This document shows positions 24,401 through 36,600 of a stretch of 64,000 nt of DNA, one piece after another. Within the stretch, counting starts at the first letter, position 1, and each line of letters begins with the position of its first letter. This stretch comes from Acanthaster planci. Its lineage: Eukaryota > Echinodermata > Asteroidea > Valvatida > Acanthasteridae. The stretch lies in NCBI RefSeq assembly GCF_001949145.1, contig NW_019091366.1:2188756-2252755 (forward strand). Reading direction: 5' to 3'. A program made the position numbers and the translations under genes. The notes beneath the pieces were generated by a model. That model had not been told where the DNA came from. It did not search any database and was given only the letters and a program-made list of their open reading frames with translations.

Positions 24401-27400
24401 AGGATAAAACTGAATGGGGTTCTGGGCCAGGGTACATGTACATTTTAAATGGTAGTCCCCTTACTTTTTAATGCCATTCATCATGATAAGCCCTTCTGAC
24501 AAACTGAGCCTGGTATTCACCTCCACATCCCCTCCAGTCCCGAACCCACATTCCGTATATCCATCTTCAGAGCTGTATTACTCTTCAGTGCTATGCCATG
24601 ACTAATCTGCAAATCTTTCGGAGTACATGGAGTCTTGTGGAACAATTACCTTTACTAAGTGGTTTCGCATCGGTTACATTTTGGAATTTTCCATTGGTTT
24701 TCCCCTGCATTTTACCAAGGTTTAATTGTTTCGTTTAAACTGCAGTCACTTCGTGTCTGACACTCCTTTTGGTTTCCCATTGTGGAGAAGTTCCAACTCA
24801 TATGGACAAATTCTTGATTTTCTGGCTAATCTGTGCATGTACATGTAATCATTTCTTTCTCATAGCAAAGAAGATCCCAGTACATGGAGATATTCCCCCA
24901 TTTTCAGTTCCCAAAGTGGATTGTAAAAGAACTTTGATCCTGATTTCATTTTTACAATGACTTCAGGAAATACTTGGTAGGCCAATACAGTTTGGTACGT
25001 GTTTACTCCGAATTGGGAAGTCCATGGCAATCCAGATAGCTTATGCTGTAATATTACAGTTACACACACAGGTTGACCTGCAGGGTACAATTCAGTCCCC
25101 CACTCAAAAGCATTACACCCAGCCTTCCATTGTCCCATGGAGTTGTTTACCAAAGCAAGCCAGCACTTGCAGGCCTAGTACAATGCCTCAGTGATGCTTG
25201 TTTTGGAGTGAACTCCCAGGATTCAAGTGATCTTTGACCCCCCCTCAGCCTGAGACTGTTTGCATGAACCCTGTGTATTGGAAACCTTGAGTGGAAAAGA
25301 AATGGGAAATTTTTTTGGGTTGCCCTGATATCAATGAGTAAAAATAGCAACATACAGTACCATTGCGTAGGCATGGTTGTCTCTTCATTGTTATCTCACA
25401 GGGTTTATCTGAAAATCTGTATTACACAGATTTTTGCACAAAATAAGCAAACCTTGTCAGTGGTTGTAAAAAACTATGACTAATGCCCTGTGAAGGTGCT
25501 TGATTGAGATTTATTTTGAAACCAGACAGATGTTCCAGTAAGGTTGATAGCAGTAAAAACTGCTACTAGATAAAGGGATTGGAGTTTAGACACCTCATGC
25601 CATGAAAATCAGGATTAGTTTTGTTGGAGTAAAAGTGATATTGTCAAACTGTTGGTCGCCTGGCTGAATTATTAATCAAATTGATTGCATTTATGAAATA
25701 GGCAAGCATCTGTTGGCTTTACTTGTTTATTTGACTGATTTTTATTGATCAGTAGATCCAAGTTACCAATGAATTATGGTCTGTTGAGTCCATCAGTTTA
25801 TATGTCAATTTAAACAAATATTTATACACTAAAATACTGAAAATAAGTGTGACTTTAAGATCTTGTTATTGTTACTGAATTTATTTTCTCATGTCTTGCC
25901 CATTCACTTCTGTGCCAAGAGCTTGAGGAAAACTGAGATACTCAAATAATTGGTCATGATTGTCCCCTTTAAGACGGGAACACAGCTGTTTCCTTTTCAG
26001 CCAAGGTGAATGCAGAAGTGGAGAGGTTGCACAATAATTGAACCCAGCAAGCAGAACCCGAGGCCACTTTCATTGAGACCAAGCTGTACCTAAAGCTAAG
26101 GCCATTTAAGGGGAAGGTTACCTGTCGGTTGAGTTTCATATATCCCACCTGTTGGGCGTTATAAATCTTAGCCACTGTTCAATTCACAGCGCAATGATGT
26201 GTGGTTGTATTTGTTGTGATGGTTAGGCCTCACCGTTCCATATGATGAAGAGGCAGTAGGTTGTCAAGTTGTGATACACTGTAGATGTATGCTGAATTAT
26301 CTGATAAGTTTTGACTTACAAGTGATGCTTGTAATACCATGTTGGTTTCATTGATGTAGGGTTTGGAGATTGAAAGTGTTTTTTTGGTGGGAGGGTCTTC
26401 AGGCCAGCTGGCTAACTAACTTGGTAGTATAGTGTTTGATATACCAGTACTGTACATGAGTCATGTCATATGATACTTTGTATATGTACATGATGCACAG
26501 GTTGCATGTGACCTAGTTGGAAGTTGTCCTGGGAATATGGAAAGAAAATGCCTTTGTGTTGAATTATCGTTTCAGGGCTTGATTCATGTTACTGCTTGAC
26601 CTCATGAAGGACACCTGTCTGTATATTGGGGCAGCAACTGGGCATCGTTAGAACTCACATCTTCACACTTAGCAATGTTAAGTGGTACTCAAGTGATAAA
26701 GCAAGTGACAAGTTGGAAACATTTAACCGTGAAGATTTGAAAGATTGCTAACTATGATGATATCATTATAAGACATCAATCTCATAAATTTTCACGCAGA
26801 ACAGAGACAAAATCTGTTTATTACAACATCCCCTTTGTTTCCAACAAGTTTGTTGCACCTGAAGTGATCTAGATTTGAAAGGGAAAAAATGGAAACCCAA
26901 AGACGGTGCTGCATTAAATACTGCCAGATCCTGGTTAAGCCTTATTTCAAATTTCCTCTTACAGTCACAGACAGAAAAAGTCTCGGTTGTTTCCAGTTAA
27001 GAAGGCCCCTGGCCAGGCATTTATTGGTGCACTCTGTCTGTGCTTCGCTGGACTGTATACTCAAGTACATGTACATGTAGGCCTACTCAAAACTGCATGA
27101 CAGCATTTGGTCACATATGGACATGCGTGTTCAAACGGTACAGATGTTGAGAACATGTGCAGGTACTGAGCCGAAGAGTTGAAAGGCACCCCCTCCCATG
27201 CGTTTCTTCTAGTGTTCCTAATGGTATTTATTAACTCAGCTGAAAGACAGGAGTTGAGCTTGACTTTTGTATGCCTTGTAGTGGATTTATCACAGGAAAA
27301 AAAATATGCACCATTAATTTTTGTGACATATGCAAATGTGTTTGAGTACCTACAGGGGATGTTGGTGACAACACAACCAGCTGATATGACCTTGGAATAT

Positions 27401-30400
27401 GTGTCAGGGACTGGATTCAATTCATTGCCGTTATAATTTTGTTTCTGATAATCTGCCATGTTTACTACAAATGTATGTTCTATGAAAGCACAGATCTCTG
27501 CGTTTGAAAGATGTATGAGAAAGAAAAAGGTGTACAAAATCATAAATGGGCTCCATTGTGGGAAAAAAAAAGGTTATGTGGATTAGGTCAGGCTATGTCA
27601 GGTAAGGTTAGGTCACACCCTCCAATTTCATGATTGCTTCACTTCAGAATAAAAGTTATCCTTTATAAAGGGGTCGCAGCAAGAAAAGTTTTATGCTGTT
27701 TGTCAAAATGAATATGGAGAAACCTTCATTTGCCATTTTGCCAACTACTGTAGTTAGACTAAGAAATCTGAACACAGTGAAACCTGATGAATTTGACTTG
27801 ATTGGATGGCTGTGGCTCCTGCCTCAACCCTGCGCCAAAAAAATAGCGTTTTGTGATTGTAATTTTTTTGAGGGGAAAAATTCCCGTCTACACTGATGTA
27901 CATGTACATGCAGATGAAAATTATAGTCCCGTGCTCAAGACGGGCATGTCCTGGCGTGTTGGGGCTTGTTTCTTTGGGTGTGCTGTATGTGTGAAGATGT
28001 GTTGTATTAGACTAGTCCATGGGATGTGCAGGTACTATGTGTACAAGTACTTAGCTTTGATAGGTGTGGTCGGATGGAATTTGTTGTACTATGTCCTTTT
28101 ATCTCAGGACAATATTGAAATTGATGGCATCCCCTGGGAAAAAAATGGCACAGTTGAAAACTTGTGGTGGACATGTCGGTACCAACAATCAGTGCTTTTT
28201 AATTCGTTGACAAGAAATTTTGTTTTTCTTACACTGACTGTAGATCAGATCTGGTTTTTTTTTATTTTCATCGTATTTTCAAACAAACATCATGAATTTT
28301 TAAAAAGATTTTTCTCAGTTCTTTTAAATCAGTTGACCACCAGTATGGCATTTCTTATTGAGTATCACCCCCCCCCCAAAAAAAAACTTGTTGAATTTGG
28401 GCCTGTCGTAACATGAGGAAAATTATTTTCATTTAAATGAATGGACCCAAAATAGCTAGGGCAGGGTGCAAAATAGACCACAAAAGTGTGTAGACATTGT
28501 AGGTGTTTTTGCAGTTGTGGTAAACCACAGAAATGCAACACTCTGTCAATAAAGTAGAGTAGGCTGAACTTGTTGAGTCATGTCTGTCCCCATAACCCTT
28601 GTTAAGAGGTTGCACGATGTGGAGCTATTCAAAACTGGTGTTACAAATGTAAGAATTTCAGGGCTTTACATCTGTTTATACATGCGCTGATAAAGGCTCT
28701 ATGCTCACATTTCTGCCTATGAAAGAAACAGTGGAGAAAGTCCATTTTCCCCCAAGACAATGTTGACGGATTGCTCTGCTGAAAGATACAGGTTCCAGTG
28801 ATGTAAGCTTTGACCCCTTTACATGTCAGCTGTCATAGTTGCCCTGGGTTCTTTGTTGACATAATGTGTACTTAGTTTTGCAAACAACATTATCTTGCAC
28901 AGTAATACCCAGGCATGAGCCAGGCATAGTTTGTGTTGTATGGTCCTGTCTGAACAAGTCATTAGGAATTCTTCTTTGTCTGAATCCCTGAAATTGCTTG
29001 CCTTAACAAGTTGTGACAGGTTAAAACTGTGGCCAGGGGATTAGGGAAATAAACCAGATGTGACAGAATAAGGGTGTTAACTGAGCTTTGCCCAATCAAT
29101 CAAGGTTCTTTAAACCCCCTCAAAAATGTTAAGACATAAAACTCGGCCATTCCTTTGAGAGAAAACAAAATCCTGTGTGTATTTTCCTGAGATATGCTAT
29201 TTGAAGGGTTGGGGGAACCTAAGAGCTTTTATACCAGTGGTAATATCAGAGAGAGAGGGGGAGAGCCAGCTTGTAAAAGTTTGAATATTAAAAAAAGCTC
29301 AATAATTACGATAATCTGGTACAGCTTTTGAGCAGTGATCATTGCTTTATCCTGTAGTCCTTAGTCCTTTCGTTTGCAGCAGGAAATTGCTCTTCCAAAA
29401 ATTTGCTCTTCAGGATATGGGGATTCTTCCTTCAAAGAACTTGTTACTGACATTGTTTAATAACTGATTCTTCCTTGCTGTTTGATCTGCAGGAGAGCGC
29501 ACTTGCGAAACTGCCTTGAAAGGCTAAAAGAAATAGTACCTCTGACAACAGAGTCCGCACGCCACACTACATTGGGGTTACTAACTAATGCCAAGGACTT
29601 CATCGCAGTAAGTCTTCATAAATTCAATTTTTCATCCCCCAGTTATGGGCCACACTGCTTTTGTTGTGATAGAAACCTTTGTTATGGATTGTTGGCTGTA
29701 GAGATATGCCCTTCCTTGGCCCAAGAGCACACACTGTGTGTTCTGCATAAATTTGGGTTTGTTCACTGCCCAAGGAGTTATTTTAATGCACTCAGCATTC
29801 AAAACAAATATATGTGAGGGTCAGGCTGGTTAAAGAATTGACCTTCCTCCTGGTAAAAAAAAAAAAAACTGGCCCCAATTACAACAAATGGACAGAACCC
29901 AAAGGGGAATTCTGAGATTCATTTGAAAGGTCTTTACTGTCAGCCCTCCCTCAAGTCGTCTTCCCTAGTTACACGGGCTGTGGGTGCATTTTAGAATGTC
30001 AGGCATTTGACAGTGGCCCCAAGTTACCTTCCCCTGCGGTGCCAGAGCTCAGATTGTTTACAGTCAGTCAGCTGATACCAGGGGAAGCTAACTGAAAGAA
30101 CTTTTAGGGTCATTGAATGACCCAGGAACGTTTTCTCAATTCTAATTTTAGACTGGCAGTGAAATTGATAAACAGATTCTTAGTTTGAGCATCACATGCA
30201 TTCATTTGTAATCCAGCGATGCATGTATTTGTATAACCAGGCCACATTCTATATGCATATAATTTGATATTTGATATTTTTGATTTATTTTCTATATTAC
30301 CGGGATCGTCCACAATTTTATTTATTCATTGAGATGAAATTAAGCAAATTTGGTTTATATTTGCTCTGTATATCTGTCTATGGAGTATAGTTTATGAATC

Positions 30401-33400
30401 CCAAAGTTAAAGTTAATGCTGAAACATCTCAGTGCTAGTGGTAATTAAATATGAAGAAAACAGATCTTTGCTAGAACAAACTTAAAGTTAAAGGAATTCA
30501 TAGGGAATTTCAAAGCAACATCGTAAATTTGTCCAGGAATTCTAAACTGGCAAATCATGCTTGTCTTTAAAGTTTCCCGGCAGCTTAAAAGAAGTCACCA
30601 ACTCATTTTGAATCGAAATTTTCTTTCAAGGTGGGGGAAGGAACTTAGTTGCATGACTGCAAAAGCAATTTTCCAAGAATTATCATCATCTCTCTTTTTT
30701 TCTGATGGTTTTCCCACAGAGTCTTGAGAGGGAGGAAAGCAAGTATAAGTTACACAAAGAGAAACTCGCCAGGGAACAAAGATTCTTGAAGAGGAGATTG
30801 GAACAGCTCCGGTTAGGCAGACACAAGATCAGACAAGACAGTACAGGCAGTTCCTCATTAATGTCAGACGATTCAGAAAAAGGTAGGAAATGTAAAGTCG
30901 TAACATTTGTCAGTGAGAAATTTGAAACAAAATTCTTGTTTTGTTTTGGCCGTAGTTAAAGAAAACATGTTGGAGAGACAACTTTTATGAAAATAAACAT
31001 GAGAAAAGGAATTGGTTGGGATTTAGATCAATAAAAAACAACCATGGGGAATGCTGTAACAAACATAAAGGCCACAGTAATGGTGTAATTAAATGCAGGA
31101 ATGGTTTCGTTCCTGGCTTTCATTACCATACAATATCAAGACTATGTAGCACACTGCCATTGGTGTATGCTTTGAACAACACAATGCCCTGCTGCTTTCC
31201 CCAACTAATTGCATTCCAAGGATGGGCATGTAAATATGCTCAGTGCTGAGCAGATGGTGGTGTAAGCTACATGTACACCAGCGTACGATGCCCGGGACAC
31301 AGGTTTTGTGGGTCGCTGACATGCTACGAAAACAAAGTTGGAGCCCCACATTATGTAATATTATATAGCGAAAACACTATCAGTGCTTACATGCAGGCAA
31401 TAAGGAAACACCCATGGATAATCAGTCCACCTACATGTATGAGGGTTAGAATGGAACCTACCCTTTGACTTCATGGTGATTATGGCTGTCCAGCTTGAAA
31501 TTATTGTCCATTGATGGTCAGCAGTACTTCAGGCCAATCTGATCAGATAACCAGTCACAGGCCCAGGCTGAATTTCTGGCTCTTGGCATTGCCAAGTGAC
31601 AGCTTATGCTTATGTGACCACACTACTTTGAACTGCAATTTATGGCTAGCTAGATGGAGGGTGAATTTCATGCTGATGTTTTATTGTCTAAAGCTGTGCA
31701 GTACTTGCTCATATTGGCCTGTAGTATTTGTGCTGGTCGTGAACTTGATACTAAAGAAAAAGCAGGCTTTCAGTGAATGAATAAAAGTTATGTTGTGAAA
31801 GTGAAACAGAAATCCTTTCCTGGCAATTGAGGTCATGAAATAAAATATTTGGTATAAATGATTGACATATCAGCAGTCATGTGATGAAAATGCTTTCATG
31901 ATAAATCACTTTATTGTGCATGAGTAAAATCAAATCCATTTCAGTAATAAACCCAAACTAAATTTTGAACAGCCCAATAAAGGTGACCACAAAAGTGCTT
32001 TCTCACTGCTTTTTGACATTGCAAAAATGTTGCATTTGAAAATCTGCATTCCACAGTGTCCTTGGTGCCACCTGCTTATATTGACAAACAAATAATAAAC
32101 ACTTTTGCATCATGTAAAGTAATGATTGCTAATGGTCGTGTTGTAAAAGCTGCCCACGTTGTATTTTTTCCCCAAAGTGCATGACCTGTGTAATGTTGAG
32201 TGGGAGCCTGTTATATTAAAAGGAAAGGTTGTGCATGAGTCAACCCAACTACCATTTGACCGTTGTAATTAGGGATTGGAAAAAAATCTTTGGTCACAAA
32301 GTACATGTGTCATTCTAAAAAAATCAGGCATGAGGAGAGATGAAAATCTATTGTAAACTGAACAGTTTTAGCTGCTGGCTTGTAATAGCTAATAAATGAC
32401 GACATTGAAGGATGACAAGTTGGTTCCATCCATGATGTGACATTCATGAGCTGCGTTCACATCATCCGGTCCATAAAAACTCAAGGCTGGGAGCCGTATA
32501 ATCTTGCCAAACAAGACCATGTGATGAGCCACCGACATGTAAACACACGGTTTTCAAGGGGAAAGTGCAAAGTTCGTGTATTACTTGGCATGTTTCCGAA
32601 TGTGGTCCAGGTCCCTGGATATATTTAGACTTGCAGTCAGCCAAACAGGAACTGGGTGGAAATTGACTCAACACTGTCTCTCTTGGATAGCCACAGTATG
32701 CCCCCTTTTTTCCTGAAGCACAATTTATAACTTTGCACTGATCCCTCATATCCCTCCCTGTGTGATTCATCCAGGACAGTTCGGTTGTCCTTGCAAAGAT
32801 GCCACCATCATACACCTGAGGTTTAGTGCATGTGCTGTCCTTTACACATAGACCTGTGTAAATCAACACGGGTCATGTAAACCCAAGGAGGCATTGTTGC
32901 TGCACAGCCACAGAGTGTGCATTAAGTCAAGGTCAACAAACTTTGAAACAGTCCATGTGGTTCTTGTGTAGATGTAATCTATGTTTTGATGTGTGCTTTA
33001 CATGTGCAATCAATAATCTACCAGAAACTATTCCCATTAATTAATGTCATGGGCCATATGTTACCTTGTACACATGAAGTGGGTGCCGCTATCTCTGACA
33101 TAAAACACCTTGCTTAGTTTCTTCAGCATTTTTCAGTGTTAATTCTGAGTGTTGCTTTCATTTGATAAAATCTACATGTAAGATAGATCATTGATCACAC
33201 AACTTGAGAAAGAATGTCTTTTGACCCACAGCATGCTGTTGTAACATCATGTAGTGAATTTTTTCAATGATTTTTTTTTTCACTCTGCAGATGAAGTCGA
33301 TGTCACTGGTTACAACAGTGATAGTGACTTGAGCAGTTCATCTGAAATGACAGGGAGTGACGGTGGCCTTGCAGTGAGTACCAAGGAAATCATCATTGTG

Positions 33401-33415
33401 GAACAAACTCTCTGA
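21295..33415 (+). CDS. Mxd: Mxd/Mad family bHLH-zipper repressor (Max dimerization protein)
   Basis: Nuclear repressor that pairs with Max at E-boxes, recruits Sin3-histone deacetylase and opposes Myc. Exons 21295-21367, 21565-21646, 22659-22691, 29493-29607, 30720-30882 and 33291-33415 join in consistent phase into 196 codons. The N-terminal Sin3-interaction helix is clear ([18 protein letters not shown], about residues 8-25), followed by the family signature [10 protein letters not shown]. The basic region ([19 protein letters not shown]) begins near residue 54. The helix-loop-helix runs to about 101 ([17 protein letters not shown]), then the leucine zipper ([15 protein letters not shown]). 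The acidic tail [19 protein letters not shown] matches Mxd1-type proteins. Exon 3 is a 33-base microexon. The last 13 residues are uncertain: GTGAGT at 33374 is a strong donor, so another terminal exon may exist. The subtype (Mxd1, 3, 4 or Mxi1) cannot be assigned; it may represent the pre-duplication single gene. Confidence 0.92.
22692..29492 (+). other. Mxd intron 3, no gene seen
   Basis: A 6.8-kb intron inside the basic-region coding sequence. A 21-base repeat present twice is at 23632-23673, and a 16-base TACATGTA-type palindromic run lies near 27064-27079. Open frames such as 22692-23096, 27061-27543 (minus) and 27853-28416 have no recognisable domain. Confidence 0.5.
23632..23673. repeat. 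two copies of a 21-base unit
   Basis: TTGTCAATGCATGTACATGTA at 23632-23652 is repeated at 23653-23673 with one change (T to C). It lies in Mxd intron 3, with no coding meaning. Confidence 0.7.
29608..33290 (+). other. Mxd introns 4 and 5, no gene seen
   Basis: Introns at 29608-30719 and 30883-33290 flank the zipper exon. No coding exon, RNA gene or mobile element could be supported. Both have good GT-AG borders. Confidence 0.5.
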
Positions 33416-33430
33416 GAAGCTTCAGTTTTG

Positions 33431-33675
33431 TGAATATTCAGCCAGTGAGGTCAAGACAATGAATATTCATGTTGTGGTCACAGACTCTATCAAATGAACA
33501 TTCACTAAGTGACCAGGATCATGAATATTCATGTAATAGCAGCCTATTACAGAAAGTCATGCATAGGTGTATGGTGCAAACCCCCTCTGAGCTGATGAGC
33601 CCCATGAATAGTCATCAACCAGTGAGATCACATTCCTGGATATTTATATGGTGATCAGATTTGAATGTTCATGTT
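33431..33675. repeat. degenerate ATGAATATTCAT repeat cluster
   Basis: The palindrome ATGAATATTCAT occurs at 33459-33470 and 33521-33532, with variants at 33431-33440, 33604-33615 (ATGAATAGTCAT) and about 33663-33672. Similar words, such as CCAGTGAG and GTGAT/GTGACC, recur between them. It looks like a decayed tandem repeat of roughly 60 bases just after the Mxd stop codon. Confidence 0.45.
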
Positions 33676-36600
33676 TGGCAGCCATATTAAGAGAGTGTTG
33701 GATGTGGGTGTATGGTTTTACTGTGAAGTACAGAGCAAGCATTGAGACAGGTAAACAAATTTTCACCTCTACTAGAAATTAAGCTGTGTTATTTATGTAT
33801 TTATTCTATTTATGCATTTTCGTAATTAATTGCTTCATAATGACTGTTAGTGTTAGAAAATTAGCCGCTTACATAAAATTAATTTCATCCTCAGAGGACA
33901 CAAATCCATACAGAATTTAAATCTTCCTGAACTGACAGTCTGATGAGAAAGTACAAAAAGGGCATCAAAACAAGAGAAAATGACCAAATTTTTCCCACAT
34001 TTTCCACACAGCAGCCTCGCTATTTATTTATGAGCCCAGAGGACTAACATTAAATTGCCACCACGTCACACAAAGCGTCCACAGCATGTGATGGTGGTGT
34101 CACATGTTCAGATGCTGGACTTGATAATGAATCTGTCCACTTGTGACTGGGACCGAAGAGAGCATGCTCAGAACTGCTCCCTGTGCCATGCCTGAAAAGA
34201 CCTTTGTAACAACTGCAGCGTGTAATGGGTTGAGATGACATTGTCACTTGTGTGTACAGGTGATGGCAGATACCCTTATTTGCACACACCTTACATGTAG
34301 ATGTCATGACATGATGTTTGGGGAAAGGGGTGGTATTACAGGTGTAAGATTAGAACTGCAAGGTCCCGTAGTGCAATCTGAAAGAGATTTGCTCAGCATT
34401 CACTTCCACCATGCTGCCAAATTTGGCAGACAAGGTCGACACAGAAATAAAGAAACTGATCAGTTTATTTCCTTGGAACTGAGTTGTGACCTCAAGGTAA
34501 CTTTGTGTGGGGTACATGCTGTTTGTGGTGTTAACCAGTCTCATAAAGATGAATACCGTGACCAGGAAACAATGAATGTGGAAATGATGTTGGCATGTAG
34601 CCAAAGTGACTCTCTCCCTTACTGCGCACACATGGCGTTCTTGGCAGAAATTCAAGGTGGACAGATGCCAATAACATTTTTTCAAGATTTTTTTTTTAAA
34701 TACAAGCAATGTTTTTTTTTTAATACATGCTGTGTAGGCCTGTGTAGGCAAATAACATAATATAGCTGTGTAGCATACCAGCTCCAAGGCTGACATGCAC
34801 TGAACGACTTTGTCCAATCCTATTCATTATTCACTCTCTTTCACACAACACCCATCCCAGTTTAGTCAATGAAAAACAGACAATCCACAGCACTGGGTCA
34901 GTGCCCTTTTGTCTGTCCCCATGGTCAGTCTATGGAGGTAGTTCCATGGTCATTCTAAGGGAGTGTATCCATTGTGCCCTGGTGTCATCTTGCTTCAGGG
35001 TTGTAGAGTTATTATGAAAACCATAGAAACTGTCAACTTTCCTTGAATGCTAGTACAGATAAGATACTATCTTGTTTTTCAGCCAAGGAAACCGACAGTC
35101 TGAAAAAAAGAAACCTGGGTCACGATGTCTTGTGTTTAATCTTATTGTAGCTTTGATGTGCCTCTTTTGTAATACTTTCTCACCAGATTGGCAAATTAAA
35201 CACACCTGAACCTTTATTTTTAATTCATGAATGTAACGAGTTGGGCTTAAAAGCTCTAAACCTCAGAGTGAATTTGAATCATATGATAGCTTTAAAAGTT
35301 CTTACTTTAAAAGATTTTATTTGGTTTACATGAATGTATTAATTTTATTATTTTTTTGTGCTTCAGTTTTTACTTGTATAATCTTGAACCATTCCACTTT
35401 CTGAGATTGTACCAGATTGCTTGCCCTGTCGGAAACTCCAAACCAAGGGGAATGGAGATTCAAATTTTGTCGCTACGACCGATTGAAATGACTTCTCCAA
35501 AAGCTTGCATTTACCCGTGGTACAAGACATGTACACATGGCATAGAAATGCTGCTTCTTGCAGTATTAAAAGGGTGACTGTTATTGATGTCCGTGGATTC
35601 TAGATGCGAGTGCGCATTAGAGCCTCCTGGCAGGTTTAATCAGGTAATGCCCATGCAGAATCATGCACTCCTCCACTCGGGCTGTGCAATTTCTACTGAC
35701 CAGCTTGACCAGTGCCGTGTATTAGTCTCGATATCCATGGCATGATGGGCGTCAAGTTGCAGCTGCTAGAATATGGCACCTCACCGCTGGTCAAAATCTC
35801 ATTGATTTTAGTGCGCTGCTCCGGATCTTTGTTGTGGTTGAGTCAAAAAAGACACTTTATTATTACATTGGGAATGGGATTATTACTGACTGTCATTACA
35901 GTGATACACTGTGGATTGAAAATTAGCAGAAATGCAAAGGACAGAATAAAACCCTCAATAATTGATTTTGGTATTTACAAATGGCAAAATCATCAGGAAT
36001 TTACATATACATGGCATTGTGATGGCCTGTGCACACAATTTGATCCTGTCCGCCAGTAACAATCAATTTCATCGTCACTGCATCTCCCCTTGGGCAGAGA
36101 GAATTTAAGGGGGAGGGTTACCTGTGATGCTTGCTCTGTGTTTTATCAGTAGATTGTACCAGAAATCAACAAAGACCTCAGTGTGTTCCTCGTGCGTAGC
36201 CCAAAAATGCTGCATTAATACGTCTTTGTTAAAAAGACTTACAGGCACACACAGTTGATTTTGTTTCCTTAAACATAGGGAGAAAAACCCTTTAAATTTA
36301 TCTTTTTTTTTTGTTTTTTTGTGTTTTTTTTGCGCCAGTCCATTTGCCAAAACAGGTAGGGACCGTACTCTCTGTACATTGTGATATTTACTGGTCTTTG
36401 AAGTTCCCCTTCGATAGATGATTTTTGCTGTTCTGAGTAGGGAGGCAGTTCATAGAAATAAGGTCATGATTTGTTGATTGGTTGGTGTGTGTAAATGCTC
36501 TTATAAGCCTAGATGTGTTGCGAATGGCAGGAATTCCTCAAATCTTTGATTCAAGCTTTTGAATTACATGTAACCGCCTATTTTTTTATTATTCTGAAAG

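Noticed and set aside
27853-28416. 187-codon plus-strand frame
   Set aside because: It lies in Mxd intron 3, has low-complexity hydrophobic sequence and no recognisable domain.
34248-34817. Overlapping 170- and 155-codon frames on opposite strands
   Set aside because: No recognisable domains; overlapping frames in both directions are expected by chance in 11 kb of non-coding DNA.
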